From NCBI RefSeq assembly GCF_010092425.1, contig NZ_CP048030.1:1809501-1873500 (forward strand): DNA of 64,000 nt, read 5' to 3'. The translations under genes were made by a program, and so were the position numbers. The stretch is from Sinimarinibacterium sp. NLF-5-8. GTDB taxonomy: Bacteria; Pseudomonadota; Gammaproteobacteria; Nevskiales; Nevskiaceae. How positions within the stretch are numbered: the stretch's first letter is position 1; each line of letters opens with the position of its first letter. Positions 1-8,905 of this stretch are shown here, piece by piece. The notes beneath the pieces are model-generated. The model did no database searches and was not told the origin of the DNA. It saw only the letters and a list, made by a program, of their open reading frames with translations.

Positions 1-132
1 GGCCACGCCGAGGCCAATGGCGGTTTCGATCTTCTTGGAAATCGCCAAGAAGGTGCACATGCCGAGGAAGAAGGCGAGCGCGAGGTTTTCAATAAACAGT
101 GAGCGCACCGCAAGGCTTAGATAGTGTTCCAT
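1..132 (-). CDS. nqrE: Na+-translocating NADH:quinone reductase subunit E (N-terminal part only)
   Basis: Inner-membrane subunit of the Na+-pumping NADH:ubiquinone reductase. Only the first 44 codons lie in the window; the rest runs off the left edge. The start [11 protein letters not shown] and the following F-I-E-N[10 protein letters not shown] are the typical NqrE opening. Cys26 corresponds to one of the cysteines that, with NqrD, hold an intramembrane Fe-S centre in the known complex. It lies 12 bp downstream of nqrD and is evidently co-transcribed. nqrF, the NADH-oxidising flavoprotein, is expected just beyond the edge but is not seen. Confidence 0.95.
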   Translation of the reverse strand, partial: MEHYLSLAVRSLFIENLALAFFLGMCTFLAISKKIETAIGLGVA

Positions 133-144
133 GATGGCTCCTGA

Positions 145-816
145 TCAGTGGGCGTCGTGCGCGTGGGAGGGGCCGGCCTGAATGCGGAATTCCGGAGTTT
201 CAACCTGCTGAGGCTTCCAGCTGCGCACCACCCAGATGATGATGCCAATCAGGAAAAATGCAGACGGCGGCAACAACAGCAAGCCATTGGGAACATACCA
301 GCCGCCATCGGTGACCAGCGGCAGCACTTCCACGCCCATCAATTTGCCGGAGCCAAACAGCTCACGAATGATCGCCAGCACAATCAAAATTGCCGAATAG
401 CCAATCCCGTTCCCCAGGCCATCCAAAAACGCGGGAATCGGCGGGTTGGACTGGGCGAAGGCTTCCAGGCGCCCCATGACGATGCAGTTGGTCAAAATCA
501 GGCCAATGAACACCGACAAGGATTTGGATTGTTCAAACGCAAAGGCTTTAAGGCTTTGGTCAACAATGATCACCAGGGTGGCCGCGATGGTCAGCTGGGC
601 AATCATGCGCACGCTGCCCGGCACATGGTTGCGCACCATCGAGTAAAACAGGTTGGAAAAGGCACAGACCAGCGTCAAGCCGACGCACATCACCAATGCG
701 CTTTCAACTTTACTGGTGACCGCCAGCGCCGAGCAGATGCCCAGCACCTGAAGAATGATCGGATTGCTGTCAACAATCGGTTCAACCAATAGATTTTTTG
801 CGTTTTGTTCAGCCAT
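145..816 (-). CDS. nqrD: Na+-translocating NADH:quinone reductase subunit D
   Basis: A 223-residue, strongly hydrophobic protein of about six membrane segments, the usual length for NqrD. NqrD and NqrE are inverted-topology relatives (also related to RnfE/RnfA) forming the Na+ channel core of the Nqr complex. Cys28 (in LGICSALAV) and Cys111 (in LTNCIVMGR) match the two conserved cysteines that share the intramembrane Fe-S centre with NqrE. A histidine-bearing tail ends the protein. The gene sits 15 bp after nqrC and 12 bp before nqrE, fitting a single nqrABCDEF transcript. Confidence 0.96.
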   Translation of the reverse strand: MAEQNAKNLLVEPIVDSNPIILQVLGICSALAVTSKVESALVMCVGLTLVCAFSNLFYSMVRNHVPGSVRMIAQLTIAATLVIIVDQSLKAFAFEQSKSLSVFIGLILTNCIVMGRLEAFAQSNPPIPAFLDGLGNGIGYSAILIVLAIIRELFGSGKLMGVEVLPLVTDGGWYVPNGLLLLPPSAFFLIGIIIWVVRSWKPQQVETPEFRIQAGPSHAHDAH

Positions 817-831
817 GTTTCACCTCTGCCC

Positions 832-1620
832 CTACTCGCCGGCGTGCTGCGCGGCGATGTTGTGCAAAAACGGTTTAAAGCCCGCATCCGACAACCAATA
901 CCGAATGGTGTTGTCCACCCCGTGCGTGGTCAGCGTGGCACCGGCCAGTGCATCAATCTGATACACGGCATCAGCCTGGTCTGGGTTAACACCCCCCTTG
1001 ACCGAGTGCAAGGCCACCTGGCCCTCGGCGTTGTAAATGTGCTTGCCCACCCAAACGGCCTTCCACTTCTGGTTATCCACCTCGCCGCCCAAGCCCGGCG
1101 TTTCGCCATGTTGGTAGAAGTTGATCCCCACCACGGTGTTGCCGTCCGGCTTGAGCGCCAAGAAACCATACATGGTTGACCACAGACCGTAGCCGTGCAC
1201 CGGCAGAATCACGCTTTGCAAGGCGCCGGTGTCGTCTTTGACCATGTACACCGTGGCATAGCGCGGACGGTATTTGATCTTGGCAATGTCCTGATCAGTG
1301 GTCAGTACCACGCCGCCCTGCGCCGGGTCTTTGGCGGCGGCGTATTGATCGTAATGCGCAGGATCCACGTCGTTGGCAAAGGTGCCGCTGTCGAGATCAA
1401 CGATTTTGGTTTCAATATTCTTGAATGCGGCATCCATGTTCATGCCGGGTTCGTACATATTGACCACGCGCAGGATGTTTTTGCGCTTGTCGTCTTTTTG
1501 CGCAACCTGCTGAATCGGACGCAGGTAGATCGCTGCGGCGCTGACCAGCACCGAGCACACCAGGCACAGCACCAGCGCAAACAACAGCGTATAGGTTTTT
1601 GAGTCTTTGTTAATGGCCAT
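832..1620 (-). CDS. nqrC: Na+-translocating NADH:quinone reductase subunit C
   Basis: A 262-residue FMN-binding subunit with one N-terminal membrane anchor (about residues 11-32) and a periplasmic FMN-binding domain. NqrC carries FMN covalently bound through phosphoester to a threonine, attached by ApbE at a motif usually read as D-x-x-S/T-G-A-T. Here the site is DALAGATLTTHGV with candidate Thr229; the aspartate and G-A-T are kept, but the usual Ser/Thr at the fourth motif position is alanine. It lies 9 bp after nqrB. Family assignment is secure; flavinylation itself is inferred. Confidence 0.96.
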   Translation of the reverse strand: MAINKDSKTYTLLFALVLCLVCSVLVSAAAIYLRPIQQVAQKDDKRKNILRVVNMYEPGMNMDAAFKNIETKIVDLDSGTFANDVDPAHYDQYAAAKDPAQGGVVLTTDQDIAKIKYRPRYATVYMVKDDTGALQSVILPVHGYGLWSTMYGFLALKPDGNTVVGINFYQHGETPGLGGEVDNQKWKAVWVGKHIYNAEGQVALHSVKGGVNPDQADAVYQIDALAGATLTTHGVDNTIRYWLSDAGFKPFLHNIAAQHAGE

Positions 1621-1629
1621 GATCAGTCC

Positions 1630-2859
1630 TCAAGCCTCCAGCCGACGCTTGCGCCGATTGATGTTGGCGCGCACCACGCCATAGTCGATCAGCGGGGCGA
1701 CGATGTTGCCGAGCAAGATCGCCAGCATCACCGACTCGGGAAAGGCCGGGTTGACCACCCGCACCAGCACCACCATGAAGCCGCAGAAAGCGCCAAAGAT
1801 CCAACGCCCTTTGTCGGTATGCGCCGCCGACACCGGATCGGTGGCCATGAACACCATGCCAAAGGCAAAGCCGCCCACGGTCAAATGCCAGTACCACGGG
1901 AACGAGAACATCGGGTTGGTCTCGGAGCCGATCAGGTTGAACAGCAGCGCAGTGCCGATCATGCCCAGCGTCATCCCCAGCATGATGCGGTAGCTGGCAA
2001 CCTTGGTGATCAGCAAAAACGCCGCGCCGATGAAGATCGCCAGCGCGGAGACTTCACCCACGCTGCCCTGTTCGATGCCGATGAAGGTCTGCATCCAGGT
2101 GATGCCCGCTTCTTGCACGGCGGGCAGGCCGCCGAGTTTGGACAGCCCCAGGGTGGTGGCCGAGGTAAAGCCGTCTACAGCGGTCCACACTGCATCGCCG
2201 GACTGCGAGGCCGGATAGGCAAAGTACAGAAACGCGCGCCCGACCAGCGCCGGGTTCAGGAAGTTTTTGCCGGTGCCGCCAAACACTTCCTTGCCGATGA
2301 CCACGCCAAAGCTGATGCCCAGCGCCACCTGCCACAGCGGCACCGACGGCGGCAAAATCAGCGAAAACAGGATGGAGGTGACAAAAAAGCCTTCGTTGAT
2401 CTCGTGTTTGCGAATGGTGGCAAACAGCACTTCCCAGAAACCGCCGACGATGAACGTGGTCGCATACACCGGCATCCAGTACCAAAAGCCATGCCAGAAG
2501 CAGTCCCAGATGCTGTTGGGATCAATGCCCGCCCCGACCAAGTGCAGCAATGCCGGCAGCCAGCCGCTGGCCTGGGTTTGTCCCATCGCCGCCAGCGCGG
2601 TGTTGGCCTGAAAACCGACGTTCCAGCAGCCCATGGCAATGGCCGGAAAGGTGGCCAGCCAGACGTAGATCATCACCCGTTTGAGATCAATGCCGTCGCG
2701 CACATGTGGGGCAACGCGCGTCACCGTCCCGGGGGAGTAGGCAATGGTATCGACCGCTTCATAGAGCGGATAAAAAGCCTCGAAGCGCCCGCCTTTTTTA
2801 AACAAAGGCTCGACGCGATCGAGAAAATTACGAAGTGCGGACATAGTGAATCTGCTCAC
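1630..2859 (-). CDS. nqrB: Na+-translocating NADH:quinone reductase subunit B
   Basis: A 409-residue polytopic membrane protein of the RnfD/NqrB family. NqrB holds covalent FMN on a threonine and non-covalent riboflavin, and lines the Na+ path and ubiquinone site. The flavinylation site is DGFTSATTL (about residues 229-237); aligned to the family D-x-x-S-G-A-T, the acceptor would be Thr235, with serine in place of the usual glycine. The N-terminus (MSRFTMSALRNFLDRVEPLF) is amphipathic and typical of NqrB. It starts 42 bp after nqrA. Confidence 0.96.
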   Translation of the reverse strand: MSRFTMSALRNFLDRVEPLFKKGGRFEAFYPLYEAVDTIAYSPGTVTRVAPHVRDGIDLKRVMIYVWLATFPAIAMGCWNVGFQANTALAAMGQTQASGWLPALLHLVGAGIDPNSIWDCFWHGFWYWMPVYATTFIVGGFWEVLFATIRKHEINEGFFVTSILFSLILPPSVPLWQVALGISFGVVIGKEVFGGTGKNFLNPALVGRAFLYFAYPASQSGDAVWTAVDGFTSATTLGLSKLGGLPAVQEAGITWMQTFIGIEQGSVGEVSALAIFIGAAFLLITKVASYRIMLGMTLGMIGTALLFNLIGSETNPMFSFPWYWHLTVGGFAFGMVFMATDPVSAAHTDKGRWIFGAFCGFMVVLVRVVNPAFPESVMLAILLGNIVAPLIDYGVVRANINRRKRRLEA

Positions 2860-2901
2860 AAATTAGGTGCGAATGCGCCAAAGCGCGCGCACGGTTTGTT
2901 T

Positions 2902-4254
2902 TTAACCTTCGGCCTCGATCTGTTCGAGGTTGGCACGCAACACCGGGCCGTAATCATGTTTGCCGACGCAAACATACGAACACAGCGACAGATCTTCTTC
3001 ATCCAGTTCCAGCGCGCCCAGCGCCTGTGCGGTGTCGGTATCCCGAACCAGCAGCGCGCGCAGCAGCGGCGTGGCGAGAATATCCAGCGGCATCACCGCG
3101 TCGTAGCTGCCCAGCGGCACCATCGCGCGCGGCGAGCCGTTGGTCGAGGTGTTCATCGCCATGCGGCGACTGCGACTCAGCGCCGACCAATACACGTTGA
3201 GAACGGAATGACGTTCGCCAAAGGGGTTGATCCAGCCCAAAAACCGCCGCTCACGCCCTTCGCCCAAGACCGTGATCTGTTGATGATAACGGCCCAGAAA
3301 ATCACCCCAGCCACGCGCCTCGCGCCCGCCAAAGACTGAACCCGACAATGGCCGTGCTTCACCGGCACGAATTTCTGGCGTGATGATTTCCGACAGACAG
3401 GCGCCGACCTGCGTGCGAATCAGACGCGGCTTGTTGACCTGCGGCCCGGCCAGGGCAATCACGCGCGCGGTGTCGATGCGACCGGTGGTGAACAATCTGC
3501 CGATGGCCACCACTTCTTGCGGTGCCAGGTGCCAGTTCATGCGTGCAGCGCCCACCGGCTTGAGAAAGTGCATGTGAGTGCCGACCAAACCCGCCGGATG
3601 CACCCCGTCAAACTCCGCTACGCGCACTTGCGGCAAGTCCGGCACCGCAATTTTGGCGTTGGGTGCTTTGCAAACATAGATTTCGTCCGTCAGCCGTGAC
3701 AGCACCGTCAGGCCATTTTTAAAATCTTCTGCCTGGCCTTGCAGCACAAATGCGGGATCGGCAGCCAGCGGACGAGTGTCGATGCACGGCACAAAAATCG
3801 CGGCCGGTTTGGCGTCCACACGCGGCACCCGCGAATACGGCCGGGTGCGCAGTGCCGTCCACAGGCCAGACTGTTGAAGCTGCTCACGCACGTCGCTGTC
3901 GTCCAGCGTGGCGAGTTGGCTGGCCGACCATTGCTTGAAGGTGATCTCGTCATTGCCTTCAACGCGAATCACCACCGATTGCAGCACGCGGCGCGCGCCA
4001 CGGTTGATGGCGATGACTTCGCCTGCGGCGGGCGCGGTGTGCAGCACCCCGGGACGGCGCTTGTCCTCGAACAACGGCTGACCGAGCTTGACCTTGTCTC
4101 CCACCTCGACATACATCGTGGGCTTGAGATCAACAAAGTCAGCGCCGACAACCCCCACCTTGGTTGCTGGCCTGGCGTCATCGATACGCTGCTCCGGCAC
4201 ACCTTGAAGGGGTAAATTCAGCCCTTTACGGATTTTGAAACGTGGGATGGTCAC
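2902..4254 (-). CDS. nqrA: Na+-translocating NADH:quinone reductase subunit A
   Basis: A 450-residue cytoplasmic peripheral subunit, the usual NqrA length, involved in ubiquinone handling and assembly of the Nqr complex. The start reads MTIPRFKIRKGLNLPLQG, the family signature 'I-x-x-G-L-x-L-P-x-x-G', followed by a barrel-sandwich-like region resembling RnfC, including VGVVGADFVDLKPTM. It is the first gene of the nqr operon; 161 bp separate it from nhaD upstream in the same direction. I see no strong terminator in that gap, so read-through from nhaD is possible, as is a private promoter. Confidence 0.96.
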   Translation of the reverse strand: MTIPRFKIRKGLNLPLQGVPEQRIDDARPATKVGVVGADFVDLKPTMYVEVGDKVKLGQPLFEDKRRPGVLHTAPAAGEVIAINRGARRVLQSVVIRVEGNDEITFKQWSASQLATLDDSDVREQLQQSGLWTALRTRPYSRVPRVDAKPAAIFVPCIDTRPLAADPAFVLQGQAEDFKNGLTVLSRLTDEIYVCKAPNAKIAVPDLPQVRVAEFDGVHPAGLVGTHMHFLKPVGAARMNWHLAPQEVVAIGRLFTTGRIDTARVIALAGPQVNKPRLIRTQVGACLSEIITPEIRAGEARPLSGSVFGGREARGWGDFLGRYHQQITVLGEGRERRFLGWINPFGERHSVLNVYWSALSRSRRMAMNTSTNGSPRAMVPLGSYDAVMPLDILATPLLRALLVRDTDTAQALGALELDEEDLSLCSYVCVGKHDYGPVLRANLEQIEAEG

Positions 4255-4415
4255 AGAAAAACCACCTGCGGATAGTTGTAAAAAGTGGATCGATTCTAGG
4301 GAACCTGCCCTGTAATCGCTACTGCAATGACATCATCAATGGTCTTCCGCAAGAGGCAGGATCGCCTGATCACCCGGCGCCCTGCTCGTACGTTCACCAC
4401 ATCACCCTGCGGGCT

Positions 4416-5813
4416 TCAGCCGGGATGAGTCATTGAAAAATATTCGCCGTTGATCCAGAAATGCACGGCAATACTGGCGGCATAACCCAAGGCTATCGCC
4501 CATGACCATTTGAAGTGTGCGCCGAAGGTATACACCCCGCGCGCCTGCCCCATCACCGCCACACCGGCGGCAGAGCCAATCGACAGCAGCGAGCCACCGA
4601 CACCGGCCGTCATCGTCACCAGCAGCCACTGGCCATCCGGCATCGGCGGGTTCATGGTTAAAACGGCGTACATCACCGGAATGTTATCGACGATGGCGGA
4701 CACCACGCCGACCAGAATATTGGCGTTGGTTGCACCCAGGCCGTTGTACATCCACTCCGAACCGACGGCCAGATAACCGATGGCGCCCAGCCCCCCCACG
4801 CACATGATCACACCGTAGAAGAACAGCAACGTGTCCCACTCCGAGCGCGCGAGTTCGTTAAAGGTATTCAGCGGAGCATCCTGCAAGTGATCCGCCTGCT
4901 GCGCATGGGCTTCCTGCTTTTCAATCCACCAGCCAAACAGCTTGACCAGCCCCAGTCCAGTGACCATGCCAAACGCCGGTGGCAAGTGCAGGAAGCTGTG
5001 CAGTGAAACCGTCATCGCCACGGTGCCGATGAACATGAAAATGACCACTACACCGCCGCGCTTGATGTGCACGCTGGACTCCGCCGCGGGCGGCGTGGAC
5101 TTGGGCACGACGAACGACATGATCGCCGCCGGTACCAGCCAGTTGACCAAAGACGGCACAAACAGCACCAAAAACTCGGTGGCGTCGAGTTTGCCCTTTT
5201 GCCACACCATCAAGGTGGTGATGTCACCAAACGGGCTGAACACACCACCGGCGTTGGCCGCCACGACGATGCTGACGCAGGCCACCACCACAAACCGTGG
5301 ATTATCGCGACCAACAGCCAGCGCAACCGAGGCCAGCACCAAAGCGGTGGTCATGTTGTCGGCCAGGGGCGACATGAAAAACGCGATCGTGCCGGTAATC
5401 CAGTAAATCGCGCGCAGTGAAAATCCGCGTGAAATCAGCCAGCCGCGCAGCGCTTCAAACACATTGCGCTCTTGCATGATGTTGATGTAGGTCATCGCCA
5501 CCAGCAAAAACAGCATCAGCTCGGCATATTCGAGCAGGCCGTGACGCAGATAACCCTGAACGCTTTCGTTATCACCCTGCCCGGCGTAAACCAGTGCGAT
5601 CAGTGCCCAGATGCCGCCGGCGGCAATGATGACGGGAATGGATTTGCGCAAGTGCGTGCGCTCTTCAATCACCACCAGGAAGTAGGCAATGACAAACAGC
5701 GTCAACGCAACAAAACCAACCCAGTGCTGGGTCAGGTCAATGGCGCCCGCAGAGGCCAACACAGTTTGCGGCAGCAGCAATGCGGCCAGACCCGCCAGAA
5801 TCAAATTACGCAT
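4416..5813 (-). CDS. nhaD: NhaD-type Na+/H+ antiporter
   Basis: A 465-residue polytopic transporter of the NhaD branch of the ion-transporter superfamily, exchanging internal Na+ (or Li+) for external H+. Diagnostic segments are MSPLADNMTTALVLASVAL (helix break with D-N), NAGGVFSPFGDITTLMVW and SAIVDNIPVMYAVL, the paired half-helix motifs of this superfamily. I chose the second ATG (5813) because a GGGA sequence precedes it by five bases; the first ATG (5828) adds five residues and has no such site. The first 25 residues resemble a signal-anchor. It lies between nuoN (96 bp away) and nqrA, same strand, so it may share their transcript. Confidence 0.93.
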   Translation of the reverse strand: MRNLILAGLAALLLPQTVLASAGAIDLTQHWVGFVALTLFVIAYFLVVIEERTHLRKSIPVIIAAGGIWALIALVYAGQGDNESVQGYLRHGLLEYAELMLFLLVAMTYINIMQERNVFEALRGWLISRGFSLRAIYWITGTIAFFMSPLADNMTTALVLASVALAVGRDNPRFVVVACVSIVVAANAGGVFSPFGDITTLMVWQKGKLDATEFLVLFVPSLVNWLVPAAIMSFVVPKSTPPAAESSVHIKRGGVVVIFMFIGTVAMTVSLHSFLHLPPAFGMVTGLGLVKLFGWWIEKQEAHAQQADHLQDAPLNTFNELARSEWDTLLFFYGVIMCVGGLGAIGYLAVGSEWMYNGLGATNANILVGVVSAIVDNIPVMYAVLTMNPPMPDGQWLLVTMTAGVGGSLLSIGSAAGVAVMGQARGVYTFGAHFKWSWAIALGYAASIAVHFWINGEYFSMTHPG

Positions 5814-5909
5814 GATTTTCCCGAACATAAACGCAAAAGGCGCGAAATGATACGCACCCCTTTGCCGTTCGGCAAAACAACCCCATCCGATCAGATGAGA
5901 AACAGGCTT

Positions 5910-7364
5910 TTATCCAAGTGGAATCAACGCCCAACGCACCGCATCGATCAGCGGCTGCGGCCACACACCTGCGCCAATCAGCAGCACCAACGTGATGACC
6001 AGGCCAACACCGGCTGCCACGCTCATCTCGGACCAGCGACCTTCACGGTACATCCCGCCAGGGCGTGGCAAGAACTGCACGATGACCAGCCGCAGGTAGT
6101 AATACAGGCCAATCGCACTGCCGATCACCACGGCCAATGCCAGCCCCCAGGCACTTTGATCAACGGCAACCATCAGCACATAAAACTTGGCGATAAAACC
6201 AACGGTCAGCGGCACCCCCGCTTGCGCCAGCAGCATCGGCGTCAGCGTGCTGGTCACCAGCGGCCGCCGCCAGAACAGGCCGCGATAGTCGTACAGGCGA
6301 TCGGCATCGCCCTTGGCCTGGGTGCCGGACAGAATCGCCACTGCGCCAAAACTGCCGATGGTCATGATGGTGTAGGCCACCACATACAGCAGCACCGCCT
6401 CGCGCGCATCACTGCCCCACAGCACGATCGGCACCATCAAATAGCCAAAGTGTGCAATCGACGAATAGGCCAGCATGCGTTTGACGTTGTTCTGCTGAAT
6501 CGCAGCGATGTTGCCGACCAGAATGCTGGCGACTGCCAGCCACCCCAGCACCTGGGTCAACCCCGGCAACGATTGCAGACTGCCGTAGCCGAGCCAGCGC
6601 AGCATCAGCATCGCCATCGCACCCTTGGAGATTGACGCCAGAAAGCCGGTCACCGGCGCCGGTGCGCCGTCATACACATCGGCTGCCCACAGGTGCAGCG
6701 GCACAACCGACAGCTTGAAGGCAAAGCCAATCCAGACCATCGCCATGCCAACGCTGGCGAGCAGACGATCTCCTTCGGCATGGGCGCCGATGCCGGTGGC
6801 CAGCGTGTCAAATGTCAGGCTGCCGCTCGCGGCATAAATCAGCGCCAGTCCAAATAGCAGGGTTGCCGTGGCCGCCGCCGACAGGATCAGGTACTTGATC
6901 CCGGCTTCCAGCGGTTTTTTCTGCTTGCGCGCATACGCAATCATGCCGAACAGCGCCGAGGTCATGATCTCCAGCCCCAGTACCAGAGAAGCCGCGTGGC
7001 GTGCGGCCACCAGCACCATCGCACCCATTGAGGTCAGCAGCAGCAGCAGGTACATCTCCTCGCGCCAGCCTTCAAACTCCAGCAGATAACCGTATAAAAA
7101 CAGCACCGTGACCAGACCTGCCGCCGCGATCAGCACGATGCCAAAGCGCGCGTAGTCATCCATCATCAGCAGCGGCGTCACCTGCACCGACACCTGCGGG
7201 ATCAGGCAGGCGCCGATTGTCAGCAAAAAGCCCAGCGTGGTCAGCTGCGCGGCGATGCGGTGATTGCGATGCGTCGCAATCAGCCCCATCAGCACCACGG
7301 TGCCCAGCGCCATCAGCAGCAGGGGCGCAGCCGCGATCAGTTGTTGTGTCAGCGCGGGCGTCAT
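5910..7364 (-). CDS. nuoN: NADH-quinone oxidoreductase (complex I) subunit N
   Basis: A 484-residue antiporter-like membrane subunit (proton_antipo_M family) and the last gene of the nuo operon. It carries the family blocks KMLAYSSIAHFGYLMV, GDADRLYDYRGLFWRRP and AGVPLTVGFIAKFYVL. The start is set at 7364, where its ATG overlaps the nuoM stop as ATGA; an upstream in-frame ATG would overlap nuoM by 25 bp and adds seven unlikely residues. NuoN is one of the three proton-channel modules. No clear terminator follows before nhaD. Confidence 0.96.
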   Translation of the reverse strand: MTPALTQQLIAAAPLLLMALGTVVLMGLIATHRNHRIAAQLTTLGFLLTIGACLIPQVSVQVTPLLMMDDYARFGIVLIAAAGLVTVLFLYGYLLEFEGWREEMYLLLLLTSMGAMVLVAARHAASLVLGLEIMTSALFGMIAYARKQKKPLEAGIKYLILSAAATATLLFGLALIYAASGSLTFDTLATGIGAHAEGDRLLASVGMAMVWIGFAFKLSVVPLHLWAADVYDGAPAPVTGFLASISKGAMAMLMLRWLGYGSLQSLPGLTQVLGWLAVASILVGNIAAIQQNNVKRMLAYSSIAHFGYLMVPIVLWGSDAREAVLLYVVAYTIMTIGSFGAVAILSGTQAKGDADRLYDYRGLFWRRPLVTSTLTPMLLAQAGVPLTVGFIAKFYVLMVAVDQSAWGLALAVVIGSAIGLYYYLRLVIVQFLPRPGGMYREGRWSEMSVAAGVGLVITLVLLIGAGVWPQPLIDAVRWALIPLG

Positions 7365-8905
7365 TGCACGGCTCCTGCATACCAAGTGGCAATTTGCGAC
7401 ATCGGCGTCAGCGCCACATCAAACACCGGCTGCGGGAACAAGCCCAGTGCCAGCAGCCCGACCATCAGCAGCCCCATCATCAGTTTTTCGCGCGCGGACA
7501 GATCAAAAATCGGCCGCTCGTCCGCCGGTGCGCCATGCAATGCTTTTTGCACCACATACAGCGAATACACCGCAGCCAGGATCAGTCCGGTGGCGGCAAC
7601 CGCCGTGATGACCGGCGCCACCGCAAAGCTGCCGGTGAGTACCAGAAACTCGCCAATAAAGTTGCCGTAACCCGGCAAGCCCAGCGACGCCAGCCAGAAA
7701 AAAATCATCGCCGTGGCGTAATACGGCGCGCGCCTGGACAGTGCGCCCATCTGCCGCAAATCGCGCGAATGCAGGCGTTCATACAGCCCGCCACACAAGA
7801 TGAACAGCGCGCCCGTGCACAAACCATGCGCCAGCATCAGCAGCAGCGTGCCTTGCAGCGCCATGGTCGTACCGGCGTAAATGCCGATGACGACAAAGCC
7901 CATGTGCGAGACACTGGTATAGGCCACCAGGCGCTTGATGTCGGTTTGCGCCAAGGCAACTTTAGCGCCGTACAACACACCAATGGCGCCCAGCGCCATC
8001 GCCACGGGGGCGAATTGCTGGGAAGCTTCCGGAAACAGCGGCAACACAAAGCGCATCAACCCATATGCGCCAGTCTTGAGCAGCACCCCAGCCAGATCCA
8101 CCGAACCGGCTGTTGGCGCCTGCGCATGCGCATCCGGCAGCCACGGGTGAAACGGAAAAATCGGCACCTTGACTGCAAAACCCACAAACAGCGCCAGCAT
8201 CAGCAGCATTTCCTGCACGCTGGACAGCGAGGCTTTGATCAAATCGGCATAGGCAAATGACCACTCACCCGTATTGCCTTTGTGAATCCACACCAGCGCC
8301 AGAATCGACACCAGCATGAACAGCCCCGAAGCCTGGGTGAAGATAAAAAACTTGGTCGCCGCGTACACGCGCGAACGGCCACCGCGCGAGGAGTGCCCCC
8401 ACAGTGCGATGAGAAAATACATCGGCACCAGCATCGCTTCCCAGAACACGAAGAACACGAACATGTCGGCAGCCAGAAAAATGCCGATGACACCCGCAAG
8501 ATTCCACAGCAGGTTCAGGTGAAAAAAGCCAACGTAGTGCTGAATCTCGCGCCATGAACAGGCCACCGACAACATGCCGAGCACGCCAGTGAGCAGCACC
8601 ATCATCAAACTCAGGCCATCCAGTGCCAGATGAAAGGTGATGCCCCAGCGCGGCATCCACTCACGCTGCAATTCCAGCGCCCATTGCGGCGCGCCCGCCA
8701 GCGGCCCAATCGGCGCAAAGCTGGCATGCAGCCAGATCCACAGCGCCAACGCCACCGTTGCGCCCATCGACAACAAGCCGATCCAGCGCGGCAGCGTTTG
8801 CGAGATTTGCTCTGCCCCCCACGCCAGCAGCCCGCCGATAAACGGGATCATCAGCAGCGCAAACAACAGCCAGCCGGACAAACCCGGTTGCGCAATCACA
8901 TCCAT
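7361..8905 (-). CDS. nuoM: NADH-quinone oxidoreductase (complex I) subunit M
   Basis: A 514-residue antiporter-like proton-channel subunit. Seen in it are FVFWEAMLVPMYFLI, whose glutamate matches the essential Glu of NuoM TM5, HPWLPDAHAQAPTAGSVDLA, the hallmark discontinuous-helix region, and IKRLVAYTSVSHMGFV. It overlaps nuoL by 10 bp at its start and nuoN by 4 bp at its end. The length matches E. coli NuoM (about 509). Confidence 0.97.
   Translation of the reverse strand: MDVIAQPGLSGWLLFALLMIPFIGGLLAWGAEQISQTLPRWIGLLSMGATVALALWIWLHASFAPIGPLAGAPQWALELQREWMPRWGITFHLALDGLSLMMVLLTGVLGMLSVACSWREIQHYVGFFHLNLLWNLAGVIGIFLAADMFVFFVFWEAMLVPMYFLIALWGHSSRGGRSRVYAATKFFIFTQASGLFMLVSILALVWIHKGNTGEWSFAYADLIKASLSSVQEMLLMLALFVGFAVKVPIFPFHPWLPDAHAQAPTAGSVDLAGVLLKTGAYGLMRFVLPLFPEASQQFAPVAMALGAIGVLYGAKVALAQTDIKRLVAYTSVSHMGFVVIGIYAGTTMALQGTLLLMLAHGLCTGALFILCGGLYERLHSRDLRQMGALSRRAPYYATAMIFFWLASLGLPGYGNFIGEFLVLTGSFAVAPVITAVAATGLILAAVYSLYVVQKALHGAPADERPIFDLSAREKLMMGLLMVGLLALGLFPQPVFDVALTPMSQIATWYAGAVQ

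Noticed and set aside
1819-3339. Long plus-strand open frame of 506 codons opposite nqrB and nqrA
   Set aside because: Antisense to two unmistakable Nqr genes; the composition (His, Arg, Gln-rich) is what the reverse strand of GC-rich genes yields.
5829-5909. Intrinsic terminator between nuoN and nhaD
   Set aside because: A TTTGCC-GTTC-GGCAAA hairpin is present, but neither strand has a T run after it, so I do not call it.
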